Shown: piece by piece, positions 43,124 through 52,901 of the stretch
Layout: each line of letters opens with the position of its first letter
How positions within the stretch are numbered: the first letter of the stretch is position 1
Origin: Cytobacillus sp. NJ13
GTDB lineage: Bacteria > Bacillota > Bacilli > Bacillales > Cytobacillaceae
DNA: 64,000 nucleotides
Assembly: GCA_030348385.1 (NCBI GenBank)
Contig: JAUCFP010000006.1
Location: 310,001 to 374,000 of the forward strand
Reading direction: 5' to 3'
Program-made: the position numbers and the translations under genes
The notes under the pieces: model-generated
What the model was told of the DNA's origin: nothing
The model's database searches: none
The model's input: the letters and a program-made list of their open reading frames with translations, nothing else

Positions 43124-45052
43124 ATGAAAAATTTGACCCCTTCTATGCGGCTGAAGGTAAAAAGGGACACGTTTTTTCTCCCGGATCCAAATAAGGGTGT
43201 GTATTTTCGGAACAATGAAAGCTCCTTCCAAATGGAAGGCAGCATGATCGATCAGTGGGTTCAAAAGCTGATGCCAATGTTTAATGGTGGCTATACCTTG
43301 GGGGATTTGACAGCAGGTTTGCCGGGCCCGCATAGGGATCGGGTGTTTGAAATTGCAGAAGTGCTGTATCGGAATGGCTTTGTTCGGGATGTAAGCCACG
43401 ACCAGCCTCACCAATTGCAAGATCATGTTCTTAAAAAGTTTGCTTCTCAGATCGAATTATTGGAAAGCTTCGGTGATTCAGGTGCATACCGATTCCAGGC
43501 CTACCGGCATTCAAAAGTGCTGGCAGCAGGATCTGGCCCTTTTTTTGTTTCCCTGGTTTCATCGCTCATTGAGTCCGGATTGCCTAAGGTTCATATGCTC
43601 ATAACGGACCCTGAATCGACTAATACAAAGCGGCTGAAGGATATTGTCGCACATGCCAGGCAAACAGATCCGGAGGTTTCTGCAGAGGAGATAACCCTCG
43701 GCAGTGAGGAAGATCATACCTTGGAGGAATTGATACAGCCGTATGATTCTATTTTATATGTGTCGGAAGCAGGAAATGTAGAGGAGCTGCAGGCTATAAA
43801 TGCCGCTTGCAGGAAAGAGAAAAAGATATTTCTTCCTGCAGTTTTCCACAAACAGGCTGGTATGGCAGGTCCGCTCGTGCATCCGGAATCAGAAGGGTGC
43901 TGGGATTCTGCCTGGCATCGCGTACATCAATCCGCGTTTTGCGAAGACAAGGAAGTGCACACCATCTCCTCTACTGCACGAGCCATGCTGGCTAATATGA
44001 TCGTGTTTGAATTGTTTAAAGAGGTTACGGGATTGCTAAGTGCTGAACAGAGAAATCAGTTTTTCCTGCTGAATCTGGAGACGCTTGAAGGTAATTGGCA
44101 TTCCTACCTGCCTCATCCGCTATTGACAGGAAATACAGCTGTAGAATGGATTCAGGATGTTGATCAGAGGATCGGACATAGTTCCGACAGAACTAAGCCA
44201 GACAGTTTGTTTCTCTTTTTCAGTCAATTGACTTCCAAAGAGTCAGGTATTTTTCATAAATGGGAGGAGGGAGATTTAAAGCAGCTTCCGTTAGCGCAAT
44301 GCGAGGTTCAGGCAGTCGATCCGTTGTCAAAGGGACCGGCAGAGCTCCTGCCGAACATTGTCTGCACCGAATTGAGCCATACGGAGGCACGCCGGGAAGC
44401 GGGACTGACCGGAATAGAAGCATATGTGTCAAGGATGGCTGGACAGCTTGCTGCAGCTCAGCTTCCGCCGGGATTTGCTGGTGTGGGTGCAGGAGAAACA
44501 TTTGCAGAGGGAGTTTTACGCGGGCTGGATAGGTGTTTGGAAGAGGAACTGGCTCAGTGTCAAGAGATTCAGAAAGCCGTTGTTCCGCTGCATTTGAGTG
44601 CAGTAGAAGATGAACGCTGCAGGTACTATTTGGACGCATTGACAACGCTGCATAGAGCACCGAGAATCTGCCAGGGTGAGGAAGTGGCCGGTTTCCCTGT
44701 GGTCTGGGTCGGTACGAACGATCGCTGGTTTGGCAGTGTTGGCTTTAATAGAACATTAGCTCTGAGGAAAGCGCTGCAGCACGCGATTATACAGGTGCAA
44801 AACGACATGAACAGACATAAGGCAACTGCCGTGGAAGTGTCATCTGTGCTTTTGGAAGAAAAGGAGCCTCAAAGTATTGTCATCCCTCCGTGTGAAGAGA
44901 AGGAACAATCCCAGGTTTTGCTGTCTGCCAGACAGGTGCTGGAAGAGAACAGCAAACGGCTCTTAGTCTGTGAATTTTCGTTCGAACCATTTTTAAAAGA
45001 GAGTCTCGCAGGGGTGTATGGGGTGTTCATACGAGAGGAGGAATCGCAGTGA
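43124..45052 (+). CDS. ThiF-like bacteriocin maturation protein (TIGR03693-like)
   Basis: Large cytoplasmic maturation protein of 642 residues from the heterocycloanthracin system, matching the putative thiazole-containing bacteriocin maturation family. The N-terminal ~100 residues (LKVKRDTFFLPDPNKGVYFRNN) look like a precursor-recognition domain. The middle has an E1/ThiF-like fold with KVLAAGSGPFFVSLVSSLIESG in place of the adenylation P-loop, so it is probably not a full activating enzyme. The C-terminal third resembles a degenerate YcaO-like region. AAGGAGG precedes ATG. It overlaps the next gene by four bases, which implies a complex. Confidence 0.85.
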   Translation: MKNLTPSMRLKVKRDTFFLPDPNKGVYFRNNESSFQMEGSMIDQWVQKLMPMFNGGYTLGDLTAGLPGPHRDRVFEIAEVLYRNGFVRDVSHDQPHQLQDHVLKKFASQIELLESFGDSGAYRFQAYRHSKVLAAGSGPFFVSLVSSLIESGLPKVHMLITDPESTNTKRLKDIVAHARQTDPEVSAEEITLGSEEDHTLEELIQPYDSILYVSEAGNVEELQAINAACRKEKKIFLPAVFHKQAGMAGPLVHPESEGCWDSAWHRVHQSAFCEDKEVHTISSTARAMLANMIVFELFKEVTGLLSAEQRNQFFLLNLETLEGNWHSYLPHPLLTGNTAVEWIQDVDQRIGHSSDRTKPDSLFLFFSQLTSKESGIFHKWEEGDLKQLPLAQCEVQAVDPLSKGPAELLPNIVCTELSHTEARREAGLTGIEAYVSRMAGQLAAAQLPPGFAGVGAGETFAEGVLRGLDRCLEEELAQCQEIQKAVVPLHLSAVEDERCRYYLDALTTLHRAPRICQGEEVAGFPVVWVGTNDRWFGSVGFNRTLALRKALQHAIIQVQNDMNRHKATAVEVSSVLLEEKEPQSIVIPPCEEKEQSQVLLSARQVLEENSKRLLVCEFSFEPFLKESLAGVYGVFIREEESQ

Positions 45053-46992
45053 GTGCTGTCGTAGTAGTTGTCGGAGAAGGACTGCTGGCGGACAGCGTAT
45101 GCAAAGAACTGCCCGCAGAATATAAGGTAGTTCGTCAATTGAATTTCGAGCCAGAACTGCCGGGCGGGACTGATTTGATTCTGGTGCTGCACGATACCTG
45201 GCTGCCAGCCGTTCATAAAAAGGCGGAAGAGGTGTCACGGTCATCAGGTATTCCCTGGCTGCGGGGCTTTGTGTCATTTGGAGAGGGTGTGATTGGACCA
45301 TTCGTTCACCCTTCCACGCCGGGGTGCTCACAGTGTGGAGACATGCGAAAACTCCTGGCAGGGCGTGACCGGGAAGAGATGTGGGAACTGCAGCAGAGAC
45401 TCGAAGGGAGCAGCGGATTAGAGCGTGATGCCTGGGCATCGCGGACGGGACTCTTACAGATGTCTTACCTGCTTTTGTCGGAGGTGCAGAGGGTCCTGAA
45501 GGGCAGCTTGGAGGATTTGGATCGGCGAATGTTTTTGGTCAGCCTGAAAACACTTAAAACCTCTTGCCACCACATACTGCCCGATTCATTGTGCCCAGTC
45601 TGCAGCTCCCTGCCTGAAGATTCACAGGAAGCTGCGCGAATTATCATGATGCCAAGTCCAAAAATAAGCGCAGACAGTTACCGCTGCCGCTCGTTGGAAG
45701 ATTTAGATCAAACGCTCGTCAGAAATTATTTGGATCCGCGGACTGGATTATTAAATGGTAAAATGTATGATTTCACACCTCCGTTTGCGGATGTAGTGGT
45801 TAACCTGCCGCTGTTTAGAGGGGACGAAGGCGTGGCAGGCCGCACTCATTCCTATAAGGTGAGCGAGCTGACAGCCATTTTGGAGGGGCTTGAGCGTTCC
45901 TGCGGCATATCGCCCCGTGGAAAGAGGACAGCAGTCTATGACAGTTTCCGCAACTTGGAAGATCGGGCTCTTAATCCTGTAAAAGTAGGTGTGCATGCAG
46001 ATGAACAATATGCACGGCCGCACTTTCCATTTAAAAAATTTGATCCTGATATCCCGATGAATTGGGTATGGGGTTATTCGTTTTTGCAGGAGCGCCCAAT
46101 TTTGGTTCCTGAGCTTCTTGCTTATTACAGCTTGGGCTGCGGGAATGGATTTGTCTATGAAACGTCCAACGGGTGCGCACTGGGCGGCAGCCTGGAAGAG
46201 GCGATTTTCTACGGAATTATGGAAGTGGTGGAGCGTGACTCATTCCTGATGACCTGGTACGGACAGCTGGCCCTTCCGCGTCTTGATCCTTATTCCTCCA
46301 ATGACCGGGAATTACAGCTGATGATTGATCGGGTCAGGACAGTAGGGGGATATGATCTGCATCTGTATAACGCGACAATGGAGCACGGAATTCCAAGTGT
46401 TTGGGCGATGGCGAAAAACAGGAAGAAAAAAGGATTGAATCTCATTTGTGCGGCCGGAGCCCATCTAGACCCGATACGAGCGGTAAAAAGTGCGGTTCAC
46501 GAATTGGCTGGGATGATGATGACACTTGACGATAAATTAGAAGAAAACAAGAAGGAATTTTTGGGAATGCTGCAGGATTCTTCCCTCGTCGGGAAAATGG
46601 ATGATCATGGGATGCTTTACGGTTTACCGCAAGCGGAAGAGCGCCTGAAGTTTTTGCTGGATGAAAATCGTCCGTTCCGAACATTTTCCGAGGAGTTCAA
46701 TTGGGAGGAGAGACATGCAGACCTGACAGAGGATCTGCAGGACATCCTTCAGGCATTGCACCGGCAAAAGCTTGATGTAATAGTAGTGGATCAGACAACA
46801 CCTGAAGTAAAGCGGAGCGGGCTGCATTGTGTCAAAGTGCTGATCCCAGGTATGCTGCCAATGACATTTGGACACCACCTGACACGTGTAACAGGGCTTG
46901 AGAGGGTGTTAAAGGTCCCAATGAAACTTGGATATGCAAAAGAACCGCTTACAGTTGAACAGCTTAATCCGCATCCCCACCCATTTCCATAA
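45049..46992 (+). CDS. Fused cyclodehydratase: E1-like leader-binding domain plus YcaO
   Basis: Azoline-forming enzyme of 647 residues. The N-terminal half (C-protein type) has an opening Rossmann-like VVVVGEGLLADSV and two cysteine pairs that bind zinc, CSQCGD (near 98) and CPVCSS (near 183). The C-terminal half is a YcaO ATPase that activates the peptide amide with ATP: GGSLEEAIFYGIMEVVERDSF, then AVKSAVHELAG and the closing NPHPHPFP, the family's PxPxP tail. It converts Cys/Ser in the precursor core to thiazolines/oxazolines. The start is GTG behind GAGGAGG and overlaps the preceding gene. Confidence 0.92.
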   Translation: MSAVVVVVGEGLLADSVCKELPAEYKVVRQLNFEPELPGGTDLILVLHDTWLPAVHKKAEEVSRSSGIPWLRGFVSFGEGVIGPFVHPSTPGCSQCGDMRKLLAGRDREEMWELQQRLEGSSGLERDAWASRTGLLQMSYLLLSEVQRVLKGSLEDLDRRMFLVSLKTLKTSCHHILPDSLCPVCSSLPEDSQEAARIIMMPSPKISADSYRCRSLEDLDQTLVRNYLDPRTGLLNGKMYDFTPPFADVVVNLPLFRGDEGVAGRTHSYKVSELTAILEGLERSCGISPRGKRTAVYDSFRNLEDRALNPVKVGVHADEQYARPHFPFKKFDPDIPMNWVWGYSFLQERPILVPELLAYYSLGCGNGFVYETSNGCALGGSLEEAIFYGIMEVVERDSFLMTWYGQLALPRLDPYSSNDRELQLMIDRVRTVGGYDLHLYNATMEHGIPSVWAMAKNRKKKGLNLICAAGAHLDPIRAVKSAVHELAGMMMTLDDKLEENKKEFLGMLQDSSLVGKMDDHGMLYGLPQAEERLKFLLDENRPFRTFSEEFNWEERHADLTEDLQDILQALHRQKLDVIVVDQTTPEVKRSGLHCVKVLIPGMLPMTFGHHLTRVTGLERVLKVPMKLGYAKEPLTVEQLNPHPHPFP

Positions 46993-47015
46993 GGCCTGAC
47001 TTGGAGGTAAACAGG

Positions 47016-48590
47016 ATGAATCTAGATACATTTCTGCACAATTTGCATTTTGATATTGACCAGATAAGCCCGCCAGATTGGGAAGTGGATTGGGAAGATG
47101 CACCGCTTGCCTATAAGCTATACCGAGGCTTGCCAGTTGTACCCCTTTCACAGGAGGTTCCCCTTTCCTTTAAAGAATGGGAGGCACCGGCAAAGCCTGA
47201 CCTTAGGAGAATTGGTCATTTTCTTTGGTATACATTCGGCGTTAATCAGTTTAGCCAATCTGTCTCTTCAACTGGTTCCAGTGAAGGTGCCGATGGGTTT
47301 ATGCAGTCGTTTCGGCGGTCCGTACCTTCTGGCGGAGCGCTGTATCCTAACGAATTATACATGTTTCTGAAAATAGATGATTTACCGGTGGGGATATACC
47401 ATTATGATGTACTGCACCACCGCCTGGTGCTGCTGCGCAAGGGGAATTTCGATTCATATATAGCCCGTGCTCTTGGCAATCGCTGTGATGTGTCATCTTG
47501 TTTTGGGACTGTGTTTGTGACGACCATGTTCTGGAAAAATTACTTTAAATACAATAACTTTGCTTACCGTCTGCAGGGCTTGGATGCAGGTGCAGTGATT
47601 GGACAGTTATTGGAGGTTACAAAGAGGTTTGGGTTTGCAGCGGGAGTTTACTTCCAATTTCTTGATCGTGCCCTCAACCATCTCCTTGGACTGTCTGATC
47701 AGGAAGAGAGCGTATATGCCGTTATCCCGCTGTCAGTTGAACCGACCAGCTGGGCTGCGAACAGAAGCAGCAGGGACGGAATGGCCTCTGCCTCCGAATT
47801 GTGTGAGGAAGTAACCTCTATTCAGACTAATGAATGGGTCAGGTCAAACAGAGTGAAAGAATTTCCGATGTTAACCAGCATCAATAAAGCGTCCATGCAG
47901 GAATCAGCTAAATCGTTTCGTCAAATCACTCCTCATGAGACCAATTGTGAGGGCCGGCCTGTGTCTCTTCCTCATGTAAATAGGATATCGTATGATTTGG
48001 CGTCAGTCTGCCGGAAGCGATTTTCACCGGACATGGATTTCGTTTCAGGAAAGGTTAGCCAGGATCAGCTATCTGCACTGCTTAAGGAGGCGGCCGAATC
48101 CTGCTTGTATCGAAACGACTTAGATATGGCACTTGAAAACCGTGCGTCACGTGTAACTCTATTTGTGTGTTTGAATAATGTCGAAGGGATTCCGGATGGA
48201 GCTTATTATTACGACAGCGATGCTCATTCACTAAGGGAGCTTAATCCCGGAGATCATCGCCTAGCACTTCAATACGGAATGCCTGCTGGCAATGTGAATC
48301 TGTACCAAGTCCCGCTCTGCTTTCATGTAGCAGGAGATAAAGATTTCCATAAAACAGAAATGGGCTACAGAGGCTATCGAATCCAGCAAATGGAAGCAGG
48401 AATGCTTGTGCAGCGGCTGCTTTTAGCTGCTACAGCCCTTGGGATGGGCGGGCATCCGCTACTCGGATTTGATGCGAAAATGTGCGATGAAATTTATAGG
48501 ATGGAATCACAGGGAAAAACTAGCCTTATCCAAATCCCGATTGGCTTCTACCGGGCACGTCCATGGCTGAGGGGGAATTTAATTAGCTAG
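47016..48590 (+). CDS. SagB-type azoline dehydrogenase with two nitroreductase domains
   Basis: FMN-dependent dehydrogenase of 524 residues that oxidises azolines to azoles. Two nitroreductase-like domains lie in tandem. The first has RRSVPSGGALYPNELYMFL and YRLQGLDAGAVIGQLL. The second has CLNNVEGIPDGAYYYD and YRGYRIQQMEAGMLVQRLLLAATALGMGGHPLLGF split over residues ~385-490. ATG 47016 is chosen because GGAGGT lies at 47003 inside an upstream TTG frame. It ends the modification set: no transporter, protease or immunity gene follows before the terminator. Confidence 0.9.
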   Translation: MNLDTFLHNLHFDIDQISPPDWEVDWEDAPLAYKLYRGLPVVPLSQEVPLSFKEWEAPAKPDLRRIGHFLWYTFGVNQFSQSVSSTGSSEGADGFMQSFRRSVPSGGALYPNELYMFLKIDDLPVGIYHYDVLHHRLVLLRKGNFDSYIARALGNRCDVSSCFGTVFVTTMFWKNYFKYNNFAYRLQGLDAGAVIGQLLEVTKRFGFAAGVYFQFLDRALNHLLGLSDQEESVYAVIPLSVEPTSWAANRSSRDGMASASELCEEVTSIQTNEWVRSNRVKEFPMLTSINKASMQESAKSFRQITPHETNCEGRPVSLPHVNRISYDLASVCRKRFSPDMDFVSGKVSQDQLSALLKEAAESCLYRNDLDMALENRASRVTLFVCLNNVEGIPDGAYYYDSDAHSLRELNPGDHRLALQYGMPAGNVNLYQVPLCFHVAGDKDFHKTEMGYRGYRIQQMEAGMLVQRLLLAATALGMGGHPLLGFDAKMCDEIYRMESQGKTSLIQIPIGFYRARPWLRGNLIS

Positions 48591-48713
48591 GTGGAGTGAT
48601 GATATAGGAAATTCTAATTCACGAGTGGAATAACTTTTTAAATAATAGAATGATTCAATTAGGATGATAAAGAATATTTACATGTTCTATAAAATTGATA
48701 TTTTTAAATAATT

Positions 48714-48756
48714 AAGGCTCCTGTTTTTGAATGGAAAATTCAATAACAGGAGCCTT
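48714..48756 (+). terminator. Terminator of the bacteriocin cluster
   Basis: AAGGCTCCTGTT pairs perfectly with AACAGGAGCCTT, with an inner TTGAA/TTCAA. The T tail is weak. The AT-rich stretch 48591-48854 has no gene. Confidence 0.75.
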
Positions 48757-48854
48757 ATATCATTTTGCTTCGCAGAAATTTATTAAAGGGTAACCCTTTC
48801 ATATATAGAATATTTATTATCAACAAAAATTAATCGATTTTTTAGGAGGCTCTC

Positions 48855-49703
48855 ATGGACAAAAAGCTTTACAGAAGATTTGATTTTCCTGAAACAGGAA
48901 TTAATTTGTATGAAAGCAAGCATCTCAGAGGCAAGTTTGTGGCTGAACATTATCATGATCATTTTCAAATTCTCTATGCGCTTGAAGGTGAAGGGGAGAT
49001 TACCCTTGATGGAAAGGCTTATAATTTTTCTAAAGATAAGGTAGTGCTGATTACTCCAAACTGTGTTCACTCTATAAAAGCGACTACTAAAATGACAGTT
49101 TTGGTTCTTGCATTTTCAGTACCTTTGCTGAAAATTACCATGCAAAATGAATTGCTTTCTTTAATTCAGAAAAGCGCCCGGTATTTTGAACTTGATTTAT
49201 ATACGGCAAGTGAAATTCGGCCGTTAATTAGAAAAATGCTGTATGAGCAAAAAAATGGGGACTTATTTGGAAAGCTGTCCATGCCTGTGTATCTGATTGA
49301 AATCATCATTCACCTTCTGCGTCAGCAGAATTTTTCATTTGTTCAGGATGCGAATGATATTCGATCCATACAAATGAAGGAATACATAGAGAGGCATTAT
49401 TTCAATAATATCACGGCAGAAAGTCTGTCTGCTGTGTTTGGAATCTCAACAAGATACATGAATGATATTTTTAAGAGGAAGTTTAATGATACCCCCCTGC
49501 AATATCTTCAGAAGGTAAGGATTAACCATGCAAAGGAATTGCTGCTCCAATCTGATCAGGATATCGTATCCATTTGCTTTGAGGTTGGATATGAAACATT
49601 ATCAACCTTTTATCGTACTTTCAGAAATCTGGTGGGGATTTCACCGAATAAATTCCGCTTGTCCTCGCAGTCAGCTTCAGATGTTTCAGATACCGTTTCC
49701 TGA
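48855..49703 (+). CDS. AraC-family transcriptional regulator
   Basis: Regulator of 282 residues. The N-terminal cupin (residues ~20-110) has AEHYHDHFQILYALEGEGEI, a sugar-binding type pocket. Two helix-turn-helix motifs fill the C-terminus (~185-275): ITAESLSAVFGISTRYMNDIFKRKF and IVSICFEVGYETLSTFYRTFRNLVG split by the linker helix. AGGAGG precedes ATG. It lies directly before, and on the same strand as, the TRAP transporter operon, so it most likely activates that operon in response to the transported compound (inference). Confidence 0.9.
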   Translation: MDKKLYRRFDFPETGINLYESKHLRGKFVAEHYHDHFQILYALEGEGEITLDGKAYNFSKDKVVLITPNCVHSIKATTKMTVLVLAFSVPLLKITMQNELLSLIQKSARYFELDLYTASEIRPLIRKMLYEQKNGDLFGKLSMPVYLIEIIIHLLRQQNFSFVQDANDIRSIQMKEYIERHYFNNITAESLSAVFGISTRYMNDIFKRKFNDTPLQYLQKVRINHAKELLLQSDQDIVSICFEVGYETLSTFYRTFRNLVGISPNKFRLSSQSASDVSDTVS

Positions 49704-49819
49704 TGGCCTATCTCCAAAATTAAGAATTTTTCTCTCAATCTCATAAGACAATAGTTGAAAGAAAATTCAAAATAGTAAACAAGAGAGAAAAATATTTTAT
49801 TTAGGAGGGCCAAAGGGAC

Positions 49820-50854
49820 ATGAAAAGAAAATGGGGATTATTTTCAATTTGTATTCTGATGCTTGCTATGTTTACAGCTGGCTGTGGAAATTCAGGAGCA
49901 ACAGGGGGAAGCGGCAAGGCTGAAGAAAAAGGGGAATATGTTATAAAATTTGCACATGTTGTAAGCGCTTCAACAGCAAAGGGCAAAGCTGCCGAGAAGT
50001 TTAAAGAGCTATTGGAGGAGCGGACAGACGGCCAAATTAAAGTGGAAGTCTTCCCGGATTCCCAATTGGGAGCTGACAGGGAAATCACGGAACAAATGCA
50101 GTCTGGAACCATTCAGGTGAACGCTCCTTTTACTGGCGTTTTGCCCGCCTTTGTTAAACAATTTGAAGTGTTTGACCTGCCCTATTTATTTAAAGATCGT
50201 GACCATGTGAAAAGCGCTGTAAATGGAAAAGTGGGTGAAATTTTCAACCAGCACCTGGAGAAACAGGGTCTTCGTGCCTTGGGATATTGGGACGGAGGAT
50301 TCAAGCATCTGACGAATTCCAGGCAAACGATTCAAAAGCCGGAGGATCTGGATGGCCTGAAGATGCGTGTTTCCCAAAGCCCGCTCTTAATTTCCCAGTT
50401 CCAGGCGATGGGCGCAGGCGGAGTTTCCATTGACTTTGCGGAATTATATACAGCTCTTCAAACCAAAACGGTTGATGGGCAGGAAAATCCTTTAAGCAAT
50501 ATCGTCAGCAAAAAATTCTATGAAGTCCAGGATTATTTAACTTTAAGCAGTCATGGATATATGGCTTATCCGTTATTAATCAGTGAGCAATTCTATCAGA
50601 AGCTTCCTGCAGATCTTCAGAAAGCTGTTGATGAAGTATCTGCTGAGGTAACGGATTGGCAATGGGAACAATCTGCTGCGGATGAAGAAGCTTATATGAA
50701 AACGTTAGAAGAATCCGGTATTGAAATTACCGAACTGACTGAATCGGATAAAGAGGCATTTATTGAGGCTACTAGTGAAGTTTATGAAGACTTTAAGAAA
50801 GTGGAAGGCGGCCAGGAATTGCTGGATGCCATAAAGGACGCCGAAATAAAGTAG
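49820..50854 (+). CDS. TRAP transporter substrate-binding protein, DctP family
   Basis: Solute-binding lipoprotein of 344 residues. A signal with lipobox FTAGC covers residues ~1-22. The DctP fold is clear: IKFAHVVSASTAKGKAAEKF, FDLPYLFKDRDHV, the carboxylate-binding Arg region in DGLKMRVSQSPL, and the TKTVDGQENPLSNI motif. It captures an organic acid, commonly a sugar acid or C4-dicarboxylate, for sodium-driven uptake. AGGAGG precedes the start. A hairpin separates it from the permease genes. Confidence 0.92.
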   Translation: MKRKWGLFSICILMLAMFTAGCGNSGATGGSGKAEEKGEYVIKFAHVVSASTAKGKAAEKFKELLEERTDGQIKVEVFPDSQLGADREITEQMQSGTIQVNAPFTGVLPAFVKQFEVFDLPYLFKDRDHVKSAVNGKVGEIFNQHLEKQGLRALGYWDGGFKHLTNSRQTIQKPEDLDGLKMRVSQSPLLISQFQAMGAGGVSIDFAELYTALQTKTVDGQENPLSNIVSKKFYEVQDYLTLSSHGYMAYPLLISEQFYQKLPADLQKAVDEVSAEVTDWQWEQSAADEEAYMKTLEESGIEITELTESDKEAFIEATSEVYEDFKKVEGGQELLDAIKDAEIK

Positions 50855-50877
50855 AGCTGTAAAAAATGACAATCAAG

Positions 50878-50902
50878 GACGGCTGATGGCCGTCTCTTTT
50901 TC
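50878..50902 (+). terminator. Intra-operon hairpin after dctP-like gene
   Basis: GACGGC pairs with GCCGTC, followed by TCTTTTT. It is likely a partial terminator giving binding protein excess. Confidence 0.7.
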
Positions 50903-50920
50903 AAGAAGGAGGGATCTTCA

Positions 50921-51442
50921 TTGCAGAGAATCAATCACATTTTGAATTATTTTGAAGAATATGTGGGAGTTATTTCCTTAATCTTTACTTCATTGCTTGT
51001 GTTTGTCCAAGTGGTGCTCAGATACTTTTTCAATTATTCGCTTTCCTGGTCAGAAGAGGTGGCCAGGTACTTGATAGTATGGTTTGTATTTATAGGGAGC
51101 AGCATTGCTGTCAGGGAAAAAGCACATGCCACAATGGATGCTCTTGTTACTTATTTGCCTGATAGAGGAAAAAAAGTCTTTTCAACGATTGCCAATCTAA
51201 TTTCAATTGTTTTCTGTGTCTTTTTAATTTGGTCAGGCAGCGGAATCGTTTCCAGTGTTATCGAATTCGGCAGTGTTACACCGGCTACCGGAATGCCGAT
51301 GTTTATCCCTTATCTGGCTCTCCCGGTAGGTGCAAGCCTGATGATGATTCGCTTTCTGCAGCTTTTAGTTCAGGATGTTAAAAGCTTACGTTCAGTAAAC
51401 GAAACCATTATTCCTCCAAAAGAGGAGGCTCCAAAACTATGA
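50921..51442 (+). CDS. TRAP transporter small permease, DctQ family
   Basis: Small membrane subunit of 173 residues with four predicted membrane helices. The first pair holds VGVISLIFTSLLVFVQVVLRY, and the family motif SWSEEVARYLIVWFVFIGSS is followed by KAHATMDALV. It bridges the binding protein and the large permease. The start is TTG, seven bases after AAGGAGGG. Overlaps the large permease gene by four bases (ATGA). Confidence 0.92.
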   Translation: MQRINHILNYFEEYVGVISLIFTSLLVFVQVVLRYFFNYSLSWSEEVARYLIVWFVFIGSSIAVREKAHATMDALVTYLPDRGKKVFSTIANLISIVFCVFLIWSGSGIVSSVIEFGSVTPATGMPMFIPYLALPVGASLMMIRFLQLLVQDVKSLRSVNETIIPPKEEAPKL

Positions 51443-52707
51443 TGCTATTAATCATCTTTCTGCTTCTTCTATTATTGGGGGTTCCAATTGCAATTTCCAT
51501 TGCGTTAAGTACGATTGTCGTCATCCTTCAAAGCAATGTCCCGATGGATACATTGGCGAGGACCATGTTTTCTGGAGTAGATTCCTTTTCACTAATGGCC
51601 ATTCCTTTCTTTGTATTTGCAGGAGATTTAATGCTGGCAGGGGGAACATCCAAGAGATTAATAGATTTCACGAAGAAATGGGTCGGATGGACAACCGGAG
51701 GCCTGCCAATTGCAGGGGTGCTATCGTCCATGTTTTTTGCCGCCCTTTCAGGTTCAAGCCCTGCAACGGTTGCGGCGATTGGGGGCATCATGATCCCATC
51801 TTTAAAGGAAGCGCGCTTTTCCGAAAAATTCTCGGTTGGATTAATGTGTGCATCCGGATCGCTCGGCATCATCATCCCTCCCAGTATAACGTTTCTAGTC
51901 TATGGCTCTGTTGCGGAGGTTTCAATCGGCAAATTGTTTATTGCCGGAGTCATACCGGGAATCTTCATCGGACTGATTCTTATGACTGTCGGGTATGTTA
52001 TTGCAAAAAAACAGGGACATAAGCCAGACCCAAGACCGACAGGAAAGGAATTATGGAAATCAACGGTTTCTGCCATCTGGGGAATTTTGATGCCAGTGAT
52101 CGTCCTTGGGGGAATTTACTTTGGTGTTTTCACCCCGACCGAAGCCGCGGCGGTCGCGATTGTATACAGCATGATTGTCGGATTTTTCATCTATAAGGAA
52201 CTGACTTTTAAGGAATTATTTGCCGTTACAAAAAGATCAATTGTAACGTCTGCCATGATTATGCTCGTCATTTCTGCATCGAAGGTATTCAGCTGGTATT
52301 TAACCTATGAACAAATTCCTTCTACCGTTGCAGGGAAATTAATAGAGTATGCATCAACTCCTTTTGTTTTCTTAATTCTTGTCAATATTATCCTGCTGAT
52401 CGTGGGAATGTTCATGGATTCAAGCGCAGCAGTGCTGATTCTTGTCCCGCTGTTTTTGCCGGTGGTGCTTGAAATGGGAATAGATCCGATTCATTTCGGC
52501 GTTATCATGATTATCAATCTGGCAATCGGAATGCTGACTCCGCCATTTGGATTGAATCTATTTGTGGCCTCAGGCATCAGCAAAATGTCGCTGGCTGGTG
52601 TAACACGGGGTACCATGCCGTTTATATTTGTGCTGATTGCAGCACTAATGGTGATTACGTATGTGCCACAGCTTTCTCTATATTTAGCAGATTTTGTTTA
52701 CCAATAA
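51439..52707 (+). CDS. TRAP transporter large permease, DctM family
   Basis: Catalytic permease of 422 residues, about 12 membrane segments, sodium-driven. Landmarks: SLMAIPFFVFAGDLML, LSGSSPATVAAIGGIMIP, CASGSLGIIIPPSITFLVYG and the closing IGMLTPPFGLNLFVASGI, all conserved in DctM. Overlaps dctQ by four bases, with GAGGAGG inside the end of that gene. A terminator follows. With the binding protein it forms a complete importer. Confidence 0.93.
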   Translation: MMLLIIFLLLLLLGVPIAISIALSTIVVILQSNVPMDTLARTMFSGVDSFSLMAIPFFVFAGDLMLAGGTSKRLIDFTKKWVGWTTGGLPIAGVLSSMFFAALSGSSPATVAAIGGIMIPSLKEARFSEKFSVGLMCASGSLGIIIPPSITFLVYGSVAEVSIGKLFIAGVIPGIFIGLILMTVGYVIAKKQGHKPDPRPTGKELWKSTVSAIWGILMPVIVLGGIYFGVFTPTEAAAVAIVYSMIVGFFIYKELTFKELFAVTKRSIVTSAMIMLVISASKVFSWYLTYEQIPSTVAGKLIEYASTPFVFLILVNIILLIVGMFMDSSAAVLILVPLFLPVVLEMGIDPIHFGVIMIINLAIGMLTPPFGLNLFVASGISKMSLAGVTRGTMPFIFVLIAALMVITYVPQLSLYLADFVYQ

Positions 52708-52720
52708 TATTCTTCATTTT

Positions 52721-52751
52721 CGCCTCTTCCAAAAGGAAGGGGTGTTTTTTT
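52721..52751 (+). terminator. Terminator of the TRAP operon
   Basis: CGCCTCTTCC pairs with GGAAGGGGTG (one wobble), followed by T7. Downstream (52785-52815) CCGATAT occurs twice, perhaps a relic of the TATCGGTCA repeat family. Confidence 0.75.
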
Positions 52752-52901
52752 GCCATTAATCTAATAGATTTTCCCTCTTATCTCCGATATTGCAAAAAGC
52801 CTTCCGATATGGATGAGATAATCCTTTCAGAAATTTTTAGAATAAAAGTAAGCTAAACAACAAATTACTTGGCTTTATAGTCAAAAAGGAGGAAAAGAGT
52901 T

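Noticed and set aside
44220..45439. Long minus-strand open frames inside the bacteriocin genes
   Set aside because: They are opposite-strand shadows of the ThiF-like and YcaO genes, with no ribosome sites or recognisable domains.
46992..49820. Bacteriocin exporter or immunity gene
   Set aside because: After the dehydrogenase there is a terminator and then an AraC regulator linked to a TRAP importer; neither fits bacteriocin export.
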